NCBI RefSeq assembly: GCF_012927125.1
Contig: NZ_JABBFZ010000002.1
Location: 434,001-498,000 of the forward strand
Direction: 5' to 3'
DNA length: 64,000 bases
From: Paraburkholderia antibiotica
GTDB lineage: Bacteria; Pseudomonadota; Gammaproteobacteria; Burkholderiales; Burkholderiaceae
Part shown: one piece after another, positions 54,201 to 62,688 of the stretch
Layout of the letters: every line of letters begins with the position of its first letter
How positions within the stretch are numbered: position 1 is the first letter of the stretch
The notes under the pieces: model-generated
The model's database searches: none
What the model was told of the DNA's origin: nothing
The model's input: only the letters and a program-made list of their open reading frames with translations
Program-made: the position numbers and the translations under genes

Positions 54201-56368
54201 TTCAGGTTCGCCGCGCCTGCGGCCACGAGTTGCGCGCCCGAGTCGTTCGTCAGCGTCTGCGCGTTCACCGTTACATCGCCGTTGCCGCCCAGCACGCCGC
54301 CCGTGTTCGTCACCGTCGTCGCGGTGGCGGTCGTCGCGCCCGTGCCGGTGTTCGCGATGGTGCCGGCCGTGTTATCGATGCCTGAGACCGTGACGGCCAA
54401 TGCACCATCTGCGCCATCGACAACAATCGCGCCGTTCCGGTTTGTCAGCGTCCCCATACCCGACACGGCAACCTGCGTCCCGACGATCTGGCCAGACGTG
54501 TTATCGATAGACGTGCCCGACACCGTCACGTCGGCACCGGACAGCTGCCCCTGCACGTTCGACAGCGCGCCATTCGCCCGCGCCGTGAGCGTGCCGCCCG
54601 CTATCGCCGTGCCGCCGTCGTTGCGGATGGTCTGCGCATCGAGCGCGACATTGCCGAGCGCCGACACTTCGCCAGCGTTCGTGACCGTGCCCGCCGTCAG
54701 GCTCACGTCGCCATTGCCGCCGATAACGCCGCCCGCGCCATTGGTCAACGCGCCGCTCGCGCTGAGCGTCAGGCCATCGCTATTCAGCGAGAGGATCTGA
54801 CCGCCCGTGTCGTCCACCGAACCCGCAGCGACAGTGCCCTGACCAGCAGCCTGCAGGATGCCCTGCCGGTTATCCAGCGCACCCGCGCTCTGCACGTTCA
54901 GGGTGCTGCCCGACACGACCTGACCGGACGCGCTATTGATCGACGCCGCCGACAGTTGCATCGCGCCGCCGCTGCCGAGCTTCGCACTACTGGTATCGAG
55001 CGTGCCCGCTGCGTTCGCCGTGAACGTGCTGCCCGCCGTCGCCTGTGCGCCGGCAAGAGCGAGATCGCCGCCCGTCGCCGTGAGTGCGAGTGCGCTGACC
55101 GCCGAGAGTTGTGCACCCGTGAGGTCGAGCGAGACGCCGTACAGCGTGACCGAGCCAGCTGCGATCGTCTGCCCGGTCGCCGAGAGCAGACCCGCCGATG
55201 TCACCGACAGATTGCCCGCCGTACCGAGCGTTCCATCGCTGTTGACGCCCGCGCCGAGTAGCCCGGTCGACGCGACGCTGCCCGCGTTGATCGTCGTATC
55301 CTGCTGCGCGGCAATCGTGCCGCTGTTCGCGATGCTGCCTGCAGTAATGCCCAGGTTGCCGCTCGCCGTCAGCTTGCCCGTGTTGACGAGTTGACCCGAG
55401 GCCGTGAGCGTGAGATCGCCGGCCTGCGCGGCAAGCTTCCCTGCATTCGCGACGCCCACGCCGTTCTCGGTGCCTACCAGCACGATCCAGTTCGCGTACA
55501 TGCCGCCTAGTTGCGACACGTCGATGGAGACACCGGGCGCTGCGCCCGTGCCCGCGATGGGCGTTGCATTGAGGCTCGCATAATCGACGTTGTTCGCGCC
55601 GGTAACGACGTTCAGCGTGTTCGCATAGATCGCCGCATTCGCCTGCACCGCGCGCGCAATCAGGTCGACCTGGTCGATATCCGATGCATTGAAGCCGTCG
55701 CCCTGAACGGTAATCGTGCCGCCCGTGACGTTAAAGCCCGTGAGATTGCCATTACCATCGATCAGCGGATTGCCAGTCGTGAGAATGCCGCGCGTCGTAT
55801 TGATAAAGCCGCCGCCATCGACCACGATGCCCGAAGCGTTCGAAATGACCACATTCGCTTTCTGGCCCGCGACCTCGACGTAGCCGCGCAGCAGCGACGG
55901 ATTATTGCTGTTGACCTGATTGACGATAATCTTCGCGGCATCGTTCGCGCCGAAATTCGGATTACCATTAATCTGCCCAGCCTGTTGCGTCCCGGTGATA
56001 ACCGGCGAGTTATTCAGGATCGCGCCGTTTTTCTGGACATCGAACTGCGAATACGTATTTAAAGATACGCCCGCGCCGGACGGCTTGTTGATATTGACCT
56101 GCGGCAGACCATTCGCGGTATTGAGCACTCCCGGCGCATGCGCGCCGGAAGGGACGATCTGCGCATCGGAGAGCGCGGGCGCGAATCCGGCTAATGCCAG
56201 CGCGGCAAAAGCCGCATGGCGCATTGCAAACAGTGTGATGCGACGAACCGCCGTAGTTGCCCGTGTTTCACCGCGATTCGACTTGCCGTAGCCCGTCGCC
56301 GTTTCCGCAACGGCAACCAGCATGCCCCGGAACCGGCTGAAAACCAGCCGGAACGTATTCGTGTTCAT
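48224..56368 (-). CDS. cdiA: CdiA: two-partner-secreted contact-dependent toxin, colicin E3-like C-terminus
   Basis: A 2714-residue filamentous hemagglutinin-like exoprotein. In order: an extended signal peptide (ESPR; FRLVFSRFRGMLVAVAETAT) and export signal ending near residue 70; a TPS secretion domain (NINKPSGAGVSLNTYSQFDV, NVVISNASGIVVDGGGFINT, RGILTTG); about 2000 residues of FHA beta-helix repeats (VNTGKLTASGNLGITAGSIA); a Gly/Ala-rich pretoxin region; and the Burkholderia-type boundary NADLYN near 48835. The last 200 residues end in ADDGTLYAVDSQHGRFEQVN: the DSQHGxxE core equals the colicin E3/cloacin 16S rRNase active site (Asp, His, Glu). CdiI follows in ATGA overlap. No CdiB transporter gene lies on either side, although Burkholderia loci usually carry it downstream. 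Confidence 0.95.
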   Translation of the reverse strand: MNTNTFRLVFSRFRGMLVAVAETATGYGKSNRGETRATTAVRRITLFAMRHAAFAALALAGFAPALSDAQIVPSGAHAPGVLNTANGLPQVNINKPSGAGVSLNTYSQFDVQKNGAILNNSPVITGTQQAGQINGNPNFGANDAAKIIVNQVNSNNPSLLRGYVEVAGQKANVVISNASGIVVDGGGFINTTRGILTTGNPLIDGNGNLTGFNVTGGTITVQGDGFNASDIDQVDLIARAVQANAAIYANTLNVVTGANNVDYASLNATPIAGTGAAPGVSIDVSQLGGMYANWIVLVGTENGVGVANAGKLAAQAGDLTLTASGQLVNTGKLTASGNLGITAGSIANSGTIAAQQDTTINAGSVASTGLLGAGVNSDGTLGTAGNLSVTSAGLLSATGQTIAAGSVTLYGVSLDLTGAQLSAVSALALTATGGDLALAGAQATAGSTFTANAAGTLDTSSAKLGSGGAMQLSAASINSASGQVVSGSTLNVQSAGALDNRQGILQAAGQGTVAAGSVDDTGGQILSLNSDGLTLSASGALTNGAGGVIGGNGDVSLTAGTVTNAGEVSALGNVALDAQTIRNDGGTAIAGGTLTARANGALSNVQGQLSGADVTVSGTSIDNTSGQIVGTQVAVSGMGTLTNRNGAIVVDGADGALAVTVSGIDNTAGTIANTGTGATTATATTVTNTGGVLGGNGDVTVNAQTLTNDSGAQLVAAGAANLNVTNQLDNAGGLLYGGTALNLNQPGAALDNTGGAIEGGQDVSLAVASMTNTGGTVSANRDISVSGALLGGGAMIAGRNLTLALEGDFATDAASVLHADNNLTLATGGTLTNTATLEAGNALTLNAANVVNAAGADINAAATTLNASGAITNAGTIEGDAVTTNSASLTNTGAVIGNNVIVNATDVTNDGAQAVIAGATFVGIYAVNSLTNADAALIYSGGNMELARDSMRDSSGLLANQTGTITNSGSTIEAAGDIDVAAHTLTNERTGVVTEAGTPVTTTGPTLTFWSAGIPVDQLGTYRSLLYEQWNIIAGAIGSAAVQQLAKPITVTLPADQVTNIDTSAQTFSLTTPLTDVYRSYAFAAETETRVITNNATQYYQSLTQNADGTVTIAFYPDYDPAVNIAPDQVRVNTTLGSDGHDYVELSRTATTTTTTDQLINAGTAATIQAQGSIRVNADGGTIDNQSSTMAAGGDLVRRATGGAVNDTGTLLQQTGTETDVSTFYWHQKTGDSTDTQTVNDDAVPLPATTVASLPAIATAGQAVQTNAADINIGTVDRVGQTVTGAGPAVSDATGTLTGSRPQTLGNVGDGIPGLTLPANALYSYNTAPGASYLVETDSRFTSYTKFISSDYMLAQLGLNPQQVEKRVGDGMYEEQLVMNQITQLTGRTFLGGYTSNLDEYTALMSNGVQSAQAFNLTVGIGLTDAQMAALTTDIVWLVNQTVTLPDGTTQTVLVPKLYLAQSNTVDLQDSGALVAGHSVSLNSTGDVTNSGHVAGDVATTVIGNNVVNRGVIGSGGTTTVAAVQDVTNLGGRIGGVDTVVSAGRDIVNESSTAQASVSTTNGGFYSNASGMAVQSVGTISASGSATLAAGRDVTINGASVQSGGDTTIAAGRDINVGTTTLTATQDAGTTDGLNGGHTTATHNVGSTITTGGNLVTASGGNTTLTDAQVQAGGDATLVAGGNLTVTAAKDTVSYNGQSMGGSIAHHKDSTYDETAQGSNINAGGNATLAAGQSGTGNLSVLGSSVTTGGVNGATGGGVTLQSAGDITVGAVTETHDADHWSQTNHSNVLSSEKVTDTSTSHQVASVGSLVSGDSVAASAAHDLNINGSTVAATNDLTLSAGHDLNITTTQDTSQGSTTHEVQASGFGAMSGGGASINYGTREEKDNTHDSSVTHNGSLVGSTNGSVTMSAGNDLHITGSDVIAAQDVTGTGTNVIIDAATNTSHHDDSQEMKQSGFTLGLAGSIGDAINGAVQQGQAIANGSGDARATALHSIAAAGDAAIAVAGLTGGALAGKNPTIGVQLSFGTSSSKNTFSEDQTSHTGSTVQAGGTTTFAATGDGTAGSGNLTIAGSNVSANDVILAAKNQVNIVNTTDTDTTASTNRSSSASVGISYTNQGFGVSASMANAHGDANSDAAIQNNSHVTGANSVTIVSGGDTNIIGSDVAGGTVNANVGGNLNVQSVQDTTVSTAHQSSVSGGFSISQGGGSASFSAQNGHADSNYAQVKEQAGILAGDGGFNINVKGNTDLKGAVIASTAEAEKNSLTTGTLTFSNIENESHYSAASNGISAGGGIGVTGKAIGEGSVSGSGAPIPMISQDENGDESATTRSAISTGAINITNQAAQTQDVATLSRDTTDTNGTVSATPDVSTILSQQADVMQAAQAAGQVVAQGIGAYADMKRDEAKAAGDTATANAWDEGGTNRTALHIAGGALMGGLGGGGFGSAAAGAAGAGIAAWTAGDLNRLANGTRDALGGGDAAQMAGNVLSNVIAGAGGFLIGGTAGAFTASNADLYNRSTGNGDGQGSTANSAVDTVSNSVAGVWNGLVSIGEMIANTPNGGPFASPGDPGYISADGLRLPYTAGDQVGPGVEFFAAALATKGAGKGATAEAKALSEAEAFERSLVNLPPGERVAQVKQTAQTVATDNGWTKDSQLSRINGRDVYRADDGTLYAVDSQHGRFEQVNGRTGAHMGEVSMLDLQPTKPADTSGQHDLKLK

Positions 56369-56497
56369 TTGGTGTAGCGTGGATTTTTATTCGACCCTCC
56401 GGAAAATACCGCCAATAAACATTTCAATCAGTTAACAAATGTTATAAAAGCCGGAATAAACACATAAAACAAGAAATCGGACTTCTCCTATAGACTC

Positions 56498-56528
56498 GCA
56501 TAAATATATTATCTAAATATATTTATGC
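56498..56528. promoter_or_regulatory. AT-rich inverted repeat upstream of cdiA
   Basis: GCATAAATATAT (56498-56509) and ATATATTTATGC (56517-56528) are perfect 12-bp inverted arms with a 7-bp spacer, 130 bp before the cdiA start. The 300-bp gap is much less GC-rich than the rest of the window. It is a candidate regulator site; a cruciform or terminator stem is possible. Confidence 0.55.
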
Positions 56529-56694
56529 TAAATACATATCAAGGAAAAGGGAAATGCGGCCAATCAGGTTGATCATTCCAATTGCCGTATGCCGCTATGA
56601 GCTGCTGCCCAATCGCTCCCGCTCATTGGAGCCGGCATTCATCGCGACTTTTATCCGCGATTCAAAGCAGGCTCGTCATGAACGGCATACCCCG

Positions 56695-57135
56695 TTACTT
56701 AGCCCTTCGAGCCTCGACAAAAGCCTCGACATAACGCAGCGCTTCCTCGCATTGTTCAGGCGTGAACGCGTGAATACTCGGCGGCACGGGATCGAAGCCG
56801 AGTTCGGTCGCGACCCAGCGGATCGCCTTGGCGCGCGCCTCGAACGCATTGACGCCGTCGCGGCGCACCTTTCCCGCCACGAGAGGCTCCAGCGCATCGT
56901 GCAGTTTGCTCTTCGCGTCGCGCAATCTCGCATCGGCGAGACGACCGAGCGGCAGGTTGTGTTTGCTGCGCGCATACACGCCGATCCACGCCTGACAGTC
57001 AGTGCACATCCATAGCGGCCCCTGATCGCCGCGATACGGATAAGGCTCGTCGCCATAACGCACGAGCAACGCGCGGCTGCCGCAGTAGTCGCAGGACGGC
57101 TGCGGCACGGCCTTGACGGGCTTGCCTACGCGCAT
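56695..57135 (-). CDS. DUF3268/zinc-finger domain protein
   Basis: A 146-residue protein with an N-terminal zinc-finger-like pair CDYCGSRALLVRYGD and WMCTDCQAWIGVY and the DUF3268 helix region LADARLRDAKSKLHDALEPL plus ATELGFDPVPPSIHAFTPEQ. The function is unknown. GGAGACATCTCC sits right before the ATG. It stands alone between cdiA and the DJ-1 gene and uses normal high-GC codons. Confidence 0.88.
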   Translation of the reverse strand: MRVGKPVKAVPQPSCDYCGSRALLVRYGDEPYPYRGDQGPLWMCTDCQAWIGVYARSKHNLPLGRLADARLRDAKSKLHDALEPLVAGKVRRDGVNAFEARAKAIRWVATELGFDPVPPSIHAFTPEQCEEALRYVEAFVEARRAK

Positions 57136-57380
57136 GGAGATGTCTCCGGGGCAAAGTCGCAGTACTTCATCACATCAATCCGGCTGGCGGAAACTGGGAA
57201 AGGCCAGACAGTTTAATGGAATGCGCTTGCCTACAGGTATCCGTCTACACCTGAGAATGCCGTGGCGCAAGTGCAAGCGCAGGCGAATTGAATTAGCCAA
57301 CGCGCCGGTCGACGCCCGAATCGACCGGTCAATCGCAAGCCATCCTGCACACTGGCTCTCAGCTGAACCTTGGTTGGAAC

Positions 57381-58061
57381 TCAGCCGCGCCCCTGCGCAA
57401 TCTCCATCACCATTCGCCGTCGCGCCGCCAACCCTTCGGCCGAGCGTTGCTTCACGAGCTCCACCACCGCTGACGGTGCCGTCTCCGGATCGCCCGCATC
57501 GAACGGCGGCGCCGGCGCGTATTCGAGTTCGAGCTGGATGGCCTGGGCCTCTTCCACTCCCGCGAGTTCGGCGGCAACGGTGAGCCCGAAATCGATGCCC
57601 GCCGTCACGCCGCCGCCGGTGATCAGATTGCCGTCACGCACGACACGCGCATGCGTCGGTATCGCGCCGAGCGGTTCCAGCAACGCATGAAACGCCCAAT
57701 GTGTGGTCGCGCGTCGCCCGCGCAACAGACCTGCCGCGCCAAGCAGCAACGCGCCGGTGCAGACCGACGTCACATAGCGCGCGTTCGCGGCCTGCTTGCG
57801 CACGAAGTCGAGCGTCTGCCCGTCCCGCAGCAAAGCCGTCACGCCACCGCCGCCCGGCACGCAGATCACGTCGAGCGGCGGGCAGCTTTCGTAGGTCGTG
57901 GTCGGCGTCAGCACCAACCCGTTGCTCGACGCCACCGGCTCCAGCGTCTTCGCGATCAGATGTGTGGTTGCGCCGGGCAACGAGGCGAGCACATCGTGCG
58001 GACCGGTCAGATCCAGCTGCTGGACTTGCGGAAATACCAGAAAACCGATTTGCAGTTTCAT
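57381..58061 (-). CDS. DJ-1/PfpI family protein, isonitrile-hydratase-like
   Basis: A 226-residue cytoplasmic protein with the DJ-1 nucleophile elbow SVCTGALLLGAAGLLRGRRA and the start MKLQIGFLVFPQVQQLDLTG, where the acidic residue DLTGPHDV matches isonitrile hydratase (InhA). HWAFHALLEPLGA follows. The enzyme would hydrate isonitriles to N-formamides; members with other roles exist. Divergent from a GlxA-type regulator with which it shares a DJ-1 domain, and probably controlled by it. Confidence 0.88.
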   Translation of the reverse strand: MKLQIGFLVFPQVQQLDLTGPHDVLASLPGATTHLIAKTLEPVASSNGLVLTPTTTYESCPPLDVICVPGGGGVTALLRDGQTLDFVRKQAANARYVTSVCTGALLLGAAGLLRGRRATTHWAFHALLEPLGAIPTHARVVRDGNLITGGGVTAGIDFGLTVAAELAGVEEAQAIQLELEYAPAPPFDAGDPETAPSAVVELVKQRSAEGLAARRRMVMEIAQGRG

Positions 58062-58210
58062 AGGGACACCTTATCGAAGGAAGAATCGAACCGCGCGTGA
58101 AAAATTCTTGCAGATGGACGGATCGATTCTATGCAGGTAGTCTTTGGCGAGACTGCCATTCACCCCTTGATTTCTGCCACGCTCGTCTACACGCACTGTC
58201 GCGCCTCATC

Positions 58211-59185
58211 ATGTCCAGCGAACCCCGCTCCGTCGTGCTGCTCGCCTTCCCCAACGTGCAACTGCTCGACGTCAGCGGTCCGCTGCAGGTGTTCGCGTCC
58301 GCCAACGAACTCGCCGCGCAACGCGGACTTGCGCCGCTATATGCGCCGCGCGCGGTGGCGGCCGAAGCCGGGCCGGTCACGTCGTCGGCAGGGCTTGCGC
58401 TGGTCGCCGGTTCGATACGCTCGGCGAAGGGGCCGCTCGATACGCTGATCGTGCCCGGCGGTTTCGGCATCAACGCCGCGCTGGCCGATTCCCGTCTGAT
58501 CCGCTGGACCCAACGCGAAGCTCCGCGTGCAAGACGCGTTGCGTCGGTCTGTTCGGGTGCGTTCCTGCTCGCCGAGGCCGGGCTGCTGGATGGCCGGCGC
58601 GTCGTCACACATTGGGCGCGCTGCGATGAACTCACGCAACGCTATCCGCAACTGCGTGTCGAAACCGATCCCATTTTCATCCGTGATGGCGCGATCTGGA
58701 CGTCGGCGGGCGTCACCGCGGGCATCGATCTCGCGCTGGCGCTGCTCGAGGAAGACCACGGCCGCGCGCTCGCACTCGACGTCGCGCGTGAACTCGTCGT
58801 GTTTCTGAAGCGGCCCGGCGGCCAGTCGCAATTCAGCGCGACGCTGTCGCTGCAAAACGCCGACGACCGCTTCGGCGATTTGCACGCATGGATGGCCTCG
58901 CATCTGAGCGCCGACCTGTCGGTCCCCGCGCTCGCGCGCCGCCTGCATATGAGCGAGCGCAGCTTCATGCGCCACTACAAGGCGCAAACGGGCCGCACGC
59001 CCGCGCGCGCGGTCGAGCAGCTACGCATCGAAACAGCGCAGCGTCTGCTCAGCGAAACCTCATGGTCGATCAAACGGATCGCCGCGCGTTGCGGCTTCGG
59101 CAGCGAGGAAACGATGCGCTGCAGTTTCGTGCGTCTGTTGCGCGTCGCGCCGCAGACGTATCGCGAGCGGTTTTCGTCGGGATAG
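58211..59185 (+). CDS. GlxA family AraC-type regulator with DJ-1-like domain
   Basis: A 324-residue regulator: residues 1-180 are DJ-1/PfpI-like (VVLLAFPNVQLLDVSGPLQV, ASVCSGAFLLAEAGLLDGRR), and residues 220-324 are an AraC double helix-turn-helix (LSVPALARRLHMSERSFMRH and SIKRIAARCGFGSEETMRCS). The start at 58211 fits homologues; an upstream ATG at 58097 adds 38 unlike residues. Divergent from the isonitrile-hydratase-like gene. Confidence 0.9.
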   Translation: MSSEPRSVVLLAFPNVQLLDVSGPLQVFASANELAAQRGLAPLYAPRAVAAEAGPVTSSAGLALVAGSIRSAKGPLDTLIVPGGFGINAALADSRLIRWTQREAPRARRVASVCSGAFLLAEAGLLDGRRVVTHWARCDELTQRYPQLRVETDPIFIRDGAIWTSAGVTAGIDLALALLEEDHGRALALDVARELVVFLKRPGGQSQFSATLSLQNADDRFGDLHAWMASHLSADLSVPALARRLHMSERSFMRHYKAQTGRTPARAVEQLRIETAQRLLSETSWSIKRIAARCGFGSEETMRCSFVRLLRVAPQTYRERFSSG

Positions 59186-59248
59186 TCGGGATAAAGCGCA
59201 AGAAGCGAAGTTGACTAACGCGTATCGCGCGCAATCGGCCGCGTCACC

Positions 59249-59812
59249 TCAGAACCCGTGCCGCACGATCAACGTCGCGCCCGTATCGTGCGAATGAAGA
59301 ATCGCCACGCGCGCGGTGCCGGAGAAAACCCAGTCGTCGATCGTCAGCGAGAGTCGTCGCTGCGGCGACGAGCCGATCGACAACGTCGAGCCGTTCATCT
59401 GCACGATCGACAATTGCAGCCCCGTCGCCGCGCTCAGGCGAAGAGGATTGACGGTGTGCTGCGCGTCGCCAACCGCGGCCTCGCTCTCGAACACCGGCGC
59501 GAACTGCGGCCCCGACGATGCCAACGCCTTCGCGCCGCCCAGCCGCACGTCGTGCGTCACGTCCGCGCTATAGAAGTTCTCGATTTGCGCATAGAACGGC
59601 TTGTCCTGGATCGACTGATACTCCATCGCATAGCGCTGCTGCTGAAAATAGCGCTGCGGTTCGGGAATAGGCGGCACCACTTCGACGGGCAACGCGACGA
59701 TGTTCGCGACTATCATCGGCGCGGGCGCATCACCGGCCAGGCCGCCCGCGACCGCGGAGCCGCTCAGCACGAAGAATATCGCTGCGACAATCCTCTCGTT
59801 CGGGCACGTCAT
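59249..59812 (-). CDS. Hypothetical exported protein
   Basis: A 187-residue protein with an N-terminal signal (MTCPNERIVAAIFFVLSGSA, cleavage near AVAGGLAGD), then a mixed region and a beta-rich C-terminal half (LSIVQMNGSTLSIGSSPQRR, ARVAILHSHDTGATLIVRHG). Resembles a small periplasmic or surface protein. I recognise no family. Convergent with the GlxA regulator and 320 bp from mxaL in the same direction. Confidence 0.7.
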   Translation of the reverse strand: MTCPNERIVAAIFFVLSGSAVAGGLAGDAPAPMIVANIVALPVEVVPPIPEPQRYFQQQRYAMEYQSIQDKPFYAQIENFYSADVTHDVRLGGAKALASSGPQFAPVFESEAAVGDAQHTVNPLRLSAATGLQLSIVQMNGSTLSIGSSPQRRLSLTIDDWVFSGTARVAILHSHDTGATLIVRHGF

Positions 59813-60131
59813 GCATGCCTCCCGTGAAGGAATTGAAACGTCACATGACTAACCGTTCAGTGTGAACCGGCCGCCCTGCCGCCGAGTCGGCATTCACCCA
59901 TTGTAGTCAGTCAATTGCGCAGCGGTAGGTCAAAGTGTGAGGTATCGGGCATATCGCGGCGAGTGCGTCGGCCGGACGACGCGAGGTGAAAGCGCTGCCA
60001 GCGCATAAATGACCGGCGCGCACCGGCGGCGATATCGTTCGAGTCGCACAGGACCGGCAAGTCTTGCACGCCGCTCTCCGCGATCGTTGCAGAGTCAACG
60101 TCTTCTATCTAAGGGTTTCATTCGACCGGTT
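59813..60131. other. Intergenic region after mxaL
   Basis: 319 bp between the mxaL stop and the hypothetical exported protein start. No gene, clear hairpin with T-run or RNA was recognised; it must contain the promoter of the exported protein if that is not read from mxa. Confidence 0.45.
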
Positions 60132-61127
60132 TCATTGCGCCTGCGCGCGGCCGTCACCCGCAATCCTCGCGCGCCGCCAAACGACCGTTCGAATGCGTTG
60201 CGGGCAAGCGCGCAACCACGCCCACGCACGATCGGGCATGAAACGCACGACGAGCAGGATCAACGCGAGCAGCGCGGGCCCCCAGCGCAAATCGGTCGGC
60301 ACCGGTTCGCGCCGCGCGAAACGCGCATCCAGCAGCGCGTCGCCCATCGTGGTCGCGGCCACGAGACGCCGATAGCTCAGCGCCGTTTGCGATGCCACCG
60401 ACGCCAGATACTCGCCGCGCAACGAGGACAGCTCCTCGTGCGTCGGCTCCTGCACCTTGAGCCCCGGCTTGGTGGGGATCTGGATCACGTCGTCGGCCTG
60501 CCAGTAGCCGAGCCGGTGGCCGTCGGCGTCGGACTTCGGAATCGCGGCGAGCTGGTCGCCGCCCACGCCGATCAGCCAGCCCTTGATCCGCGCCGCGTTG
60601 ATGTCCGGCATCAGCGCGCGCGAGGCCGCGACCGGCGGCGCCTCCTGGCCGTCGGTGACGAACGCGATAGCCGCGCCATCGCCGACGCTCTGTGCAACGC
60701 GCACCGCCGAGTAGACGCCGCCCTCGGCAATCCGGCTCCAGTTGGTCCAGCGCATGCGGCCGTCGATCCCATCGAGCGACGCCAGCAGCGCATCGTAATT
60801 GCCGCACACTTCGACGGGCGCCAGCAACAGCAGCGTCTGTTGCCCGGTGAAGATGCTCCAGCCCACCTTCGAACCGCACGGCAACCGGCCGAGCGCATCG
60901 CGCATCGCCGTCTGGGCGAACTTCAGCCGGCTGACCGGCTGGCCGTCGAGCATCACGTCCTCGACGTCCATGCTCTGCGTGATGTCGAACGAAACGATGT
61001 AGTCGAAGGTATCGCGCGGCAGCGTCGCATCCGGCAGTGCGAGCGCCGCGATCAACGCGACGAGCGCGAGCGGCGTCAGCCACGGGCGCACCCTCGCGAA
61101 GCCGCGTTCGGGCGTCGCGCCGCTCAT
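60132..61127 (-). CDS. mxaL: MxaL, VWA-domain methanol dehydrogenase maturation protein
   Basis: A 331-residue protein with an N-terminal membrane segment (PWLTPLALVALIAALALPDA), a von Willebrand A domain with MIDAS-like YIVSFDITQSMDVED, SRLKFAQTAMRDALGRLPCG and ITDGQ-type AFVTDGQEAP, and a second membrane helix near residue 290 (GPALLALILLVVRFM). MxaA, C, K and L are needed for calcium insertion into the MxaFI methanol dehydrogenase. Starts in ATGA overlap with mxaK. Confidence 0.9.
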   Translation of the reverse strand: MSGATPERGFARVRPWLTPLALVALIAALALPDATLPRDTFDYIVSFDITQSMDVEDVMLDGQPVSRLKFAQTAMRDALGRLPCGSKVGWSIFTGQQTLLLLAPVEVCGNYDALLASLDGIDGRMRWTNWSRIAEGGVYSAVRVAQSVGDGAAIAFVTDGQEAPPVAASRALMPDINAARIKGWLIGVGGDQLAAIPKSDADGHRLGYWQADDVIQIPTKPGLKVQEPTHEELSSLRGEYLASVASQTALSYRRLVAATTMGDALLDARFARREPVPTDLRWGPALLALILLVVRFMPDRAWAWLRACPQRIRTVVWRRARIAGDGRAQAQ

Positions 61128-61705
61128 GGCAGATCCTGGCTTTGTGGATCCCGCAGCTTGATGTTGTGCTGCTCCTTCACGTCGGGCCGGTCGGACGCGG
61201 CGCCGGTTTCCGGCGCGAGCCACAGCGCGCGCTCGAGGTTGTAGCGCGCGTCCCAGTCGTCGGGCGCGGCGCGCAGCACCAGCCGGTAGCGCGCCTTCGC
61301 CTCGCCGACCATCACGAGCGATCGCAGCGCATGCGCGGTGCCGTCGCTGCTGCCCTGGCGCAGATACAGATTGCCGAGATCGAACAGCGCCGCGCGGCCG
61401 ACGTCGTCGAGCGGCACGCCTTCGTGGAACAGGCCGTTATAGAGCCGCGCGGCCTGCTCGTAGGCGCCCGCTTTCGACAGCGCCATCGCGCGCGCGAGCT
61501 GAACCTGCCGCGCGTCGTCGAGCCCGGCATGTTCTCGCGGATCGGCGTGAGAATCAGCACGCGAGTCGCCGCCCGGCATATTCGCCGCCGCCACCGCCGC
61601 GTTGACCCGCTCCACGTGCTGAAGACGCGTCCAGCCATACGCGGCCCACACCGCGCAACAGACGGCGACGCTTCCGAACATCGCGTGAATCAGCGTGCGC
61701 TTCAT
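61124..61705 (-). CDS. mxaK: MxaK, methanol dehydrogenase maturation protein
   Basis: A 193-residue protein with one N-terminal membrane anchor (MKRTLIHAMFGSVAVCCAVW) and a TPR-like helical periplasmic part (QVQLARAMALSKAGAYEQAA, ALFDLGNLYLRQGSSDGTAH, YRLVLRAAPDDWDARYNLER). It matches MxaK by position and pattern. ATGA overlaps join it to mxaC and mxaL. Confidence 0.88.
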   Translation of the reverse strand: MKRTLIHAMFGSVAVCCAVWAAYGWTRLQHVERVNAAVAAANMPGGDSRADSHADPREHAGLDDARQVQLARAMALSKAGAYEQAARLYNGLFHEGVPLDDVGRAALFDLGNLYLRQGSSDGTAHALRSLVMVGEAKARYRLVLRAAPDDWDARYNLERALWLAPETGAASDRPDVKEQHNIKLRDPQSQDLP

Positions 61706-62688
61706 GCCCAGCTCCTGACCTGCAACGTATGCAATAGCACGAGCAGCGCCGAGCCCAGCAACGCGAGCGCGAAGCAATACAGGCTCAGGTCCTGGCGCGG
61801 CAGATGCTCGATGAACGTGGTCGGCGCGTTCTGCTGCCGGTTGATCTCCGCGATGGCCGCCATCATCCCCTTCGCGTCCTCGGCCTGAAACAGCCGGTAC
61901 GGCGTGCCGAGCGTCAGAAAGAAGCGATGAAGCTCCGCTTCGGCCGAGGTTGCACCGCCCGGTGGCGTCGCGTTCAGATCGGGGCTGTAGACGCTGCTGC
62001 GCAGATAGATGAAGTAAAGCGCGATGCGCTCGCGCTGCAAGCCCTCGCGGATGCGTTTCTGCACCGCCTCGTCGAGCCGCGCGCCGCCGTCGGACACCAG
62101 CACGATCGCGCGTTTGCCCGACGACGGCCGGCCGTCGAACTGCGCGAGCGCGGCGAGCATGCCGCGATCGAGCTGCGTGTCGGGCATGCCGCGGCCGATC
62201 GCCGTCGCCGCGACCGCCGCGTCGATCACGCGATGGTTGTACGTGAACGGCATCGCCAGCACGGGGCTCGTGCCGAACATCATCAGCGCGAGCCGGTCGT
62301 TGGGCCGCAGCTCGACGAAGCGCGTCAGCGCGGCGCGCGCCACCTTGTTCTTCGACTCGCCGCGCGGCGCCTCGACGCCCTTGCTGCCCATCGGTTCGTC
62401 CATGCTTGCGCTGCGGTCCATCAGGATCAGGATCTGCGCGCCGCTACCGGTGCGCAGCACCTGCAGTTGCGAGCGGCCCGGCTGCGCGAGCCCCACCACC
62501 AGCGACGCGATCGCAAGCGTCGCGCAACCGCGTTCGAGCCAGCCGACCCAGCGGCCGACGTGATCGGTCGGCAGCCACGCGACGCTCGCGAACACCAGCG
62601 TATCGCTGCGCCGCCGCAGCAACGGCAGCACCGCGAGCGGCAGCAGGATCAGCAGCCACGGCAACGCGAAGTCGAAACGCGTGGTCAT
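61702..62688 (-). CDS. mxaC: MxaC, VWA-domain methanol dehydrogenase maturation protein
   Basis: A 328-residue membrane protein of BatA type: two N-terminal membrane helices (PWLLILLPLAVLPLL; CATLAIASLVVGLAQ), VWA domain with MIDAS motif LILMDRSASMDEPM, LALMMFGTSPVLAMP and AIVLVSDGGARLDE, and a C-terminal helix (LYCFALALLGSALLVLL). It is co-translated with mxaA and mxaK. Confidence 0.9.
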   Translation of the reverse strand: MTTRFDFALPWLLILLPLAVLPLLRRRSDTLVFASVAWLPTDHVGRWVGWLERGCATLAIASLVVGLAQPGRSQLQVLRTGSGAQILILMDRSASMDEPMGSKGVEAPRGESKNKVARAALTRFVELRPNDRLALMMFGTSPVLAMPFTYNHRVIDAAVAATAIGRGMPDTQLDRGMLAALAQFDGRPSSGKRAIVLVSDGGARLDEAVQKRIREGLQRERIALYFIYLRSSVYSPDLNATPPGGATSAEAELHRFFLTLGTPYRLFQAEDAKGMMAAIAEINRQQNAPTTFIEHLPRQDLSLYCFALALLGSALLVLLHTLQVRSWA

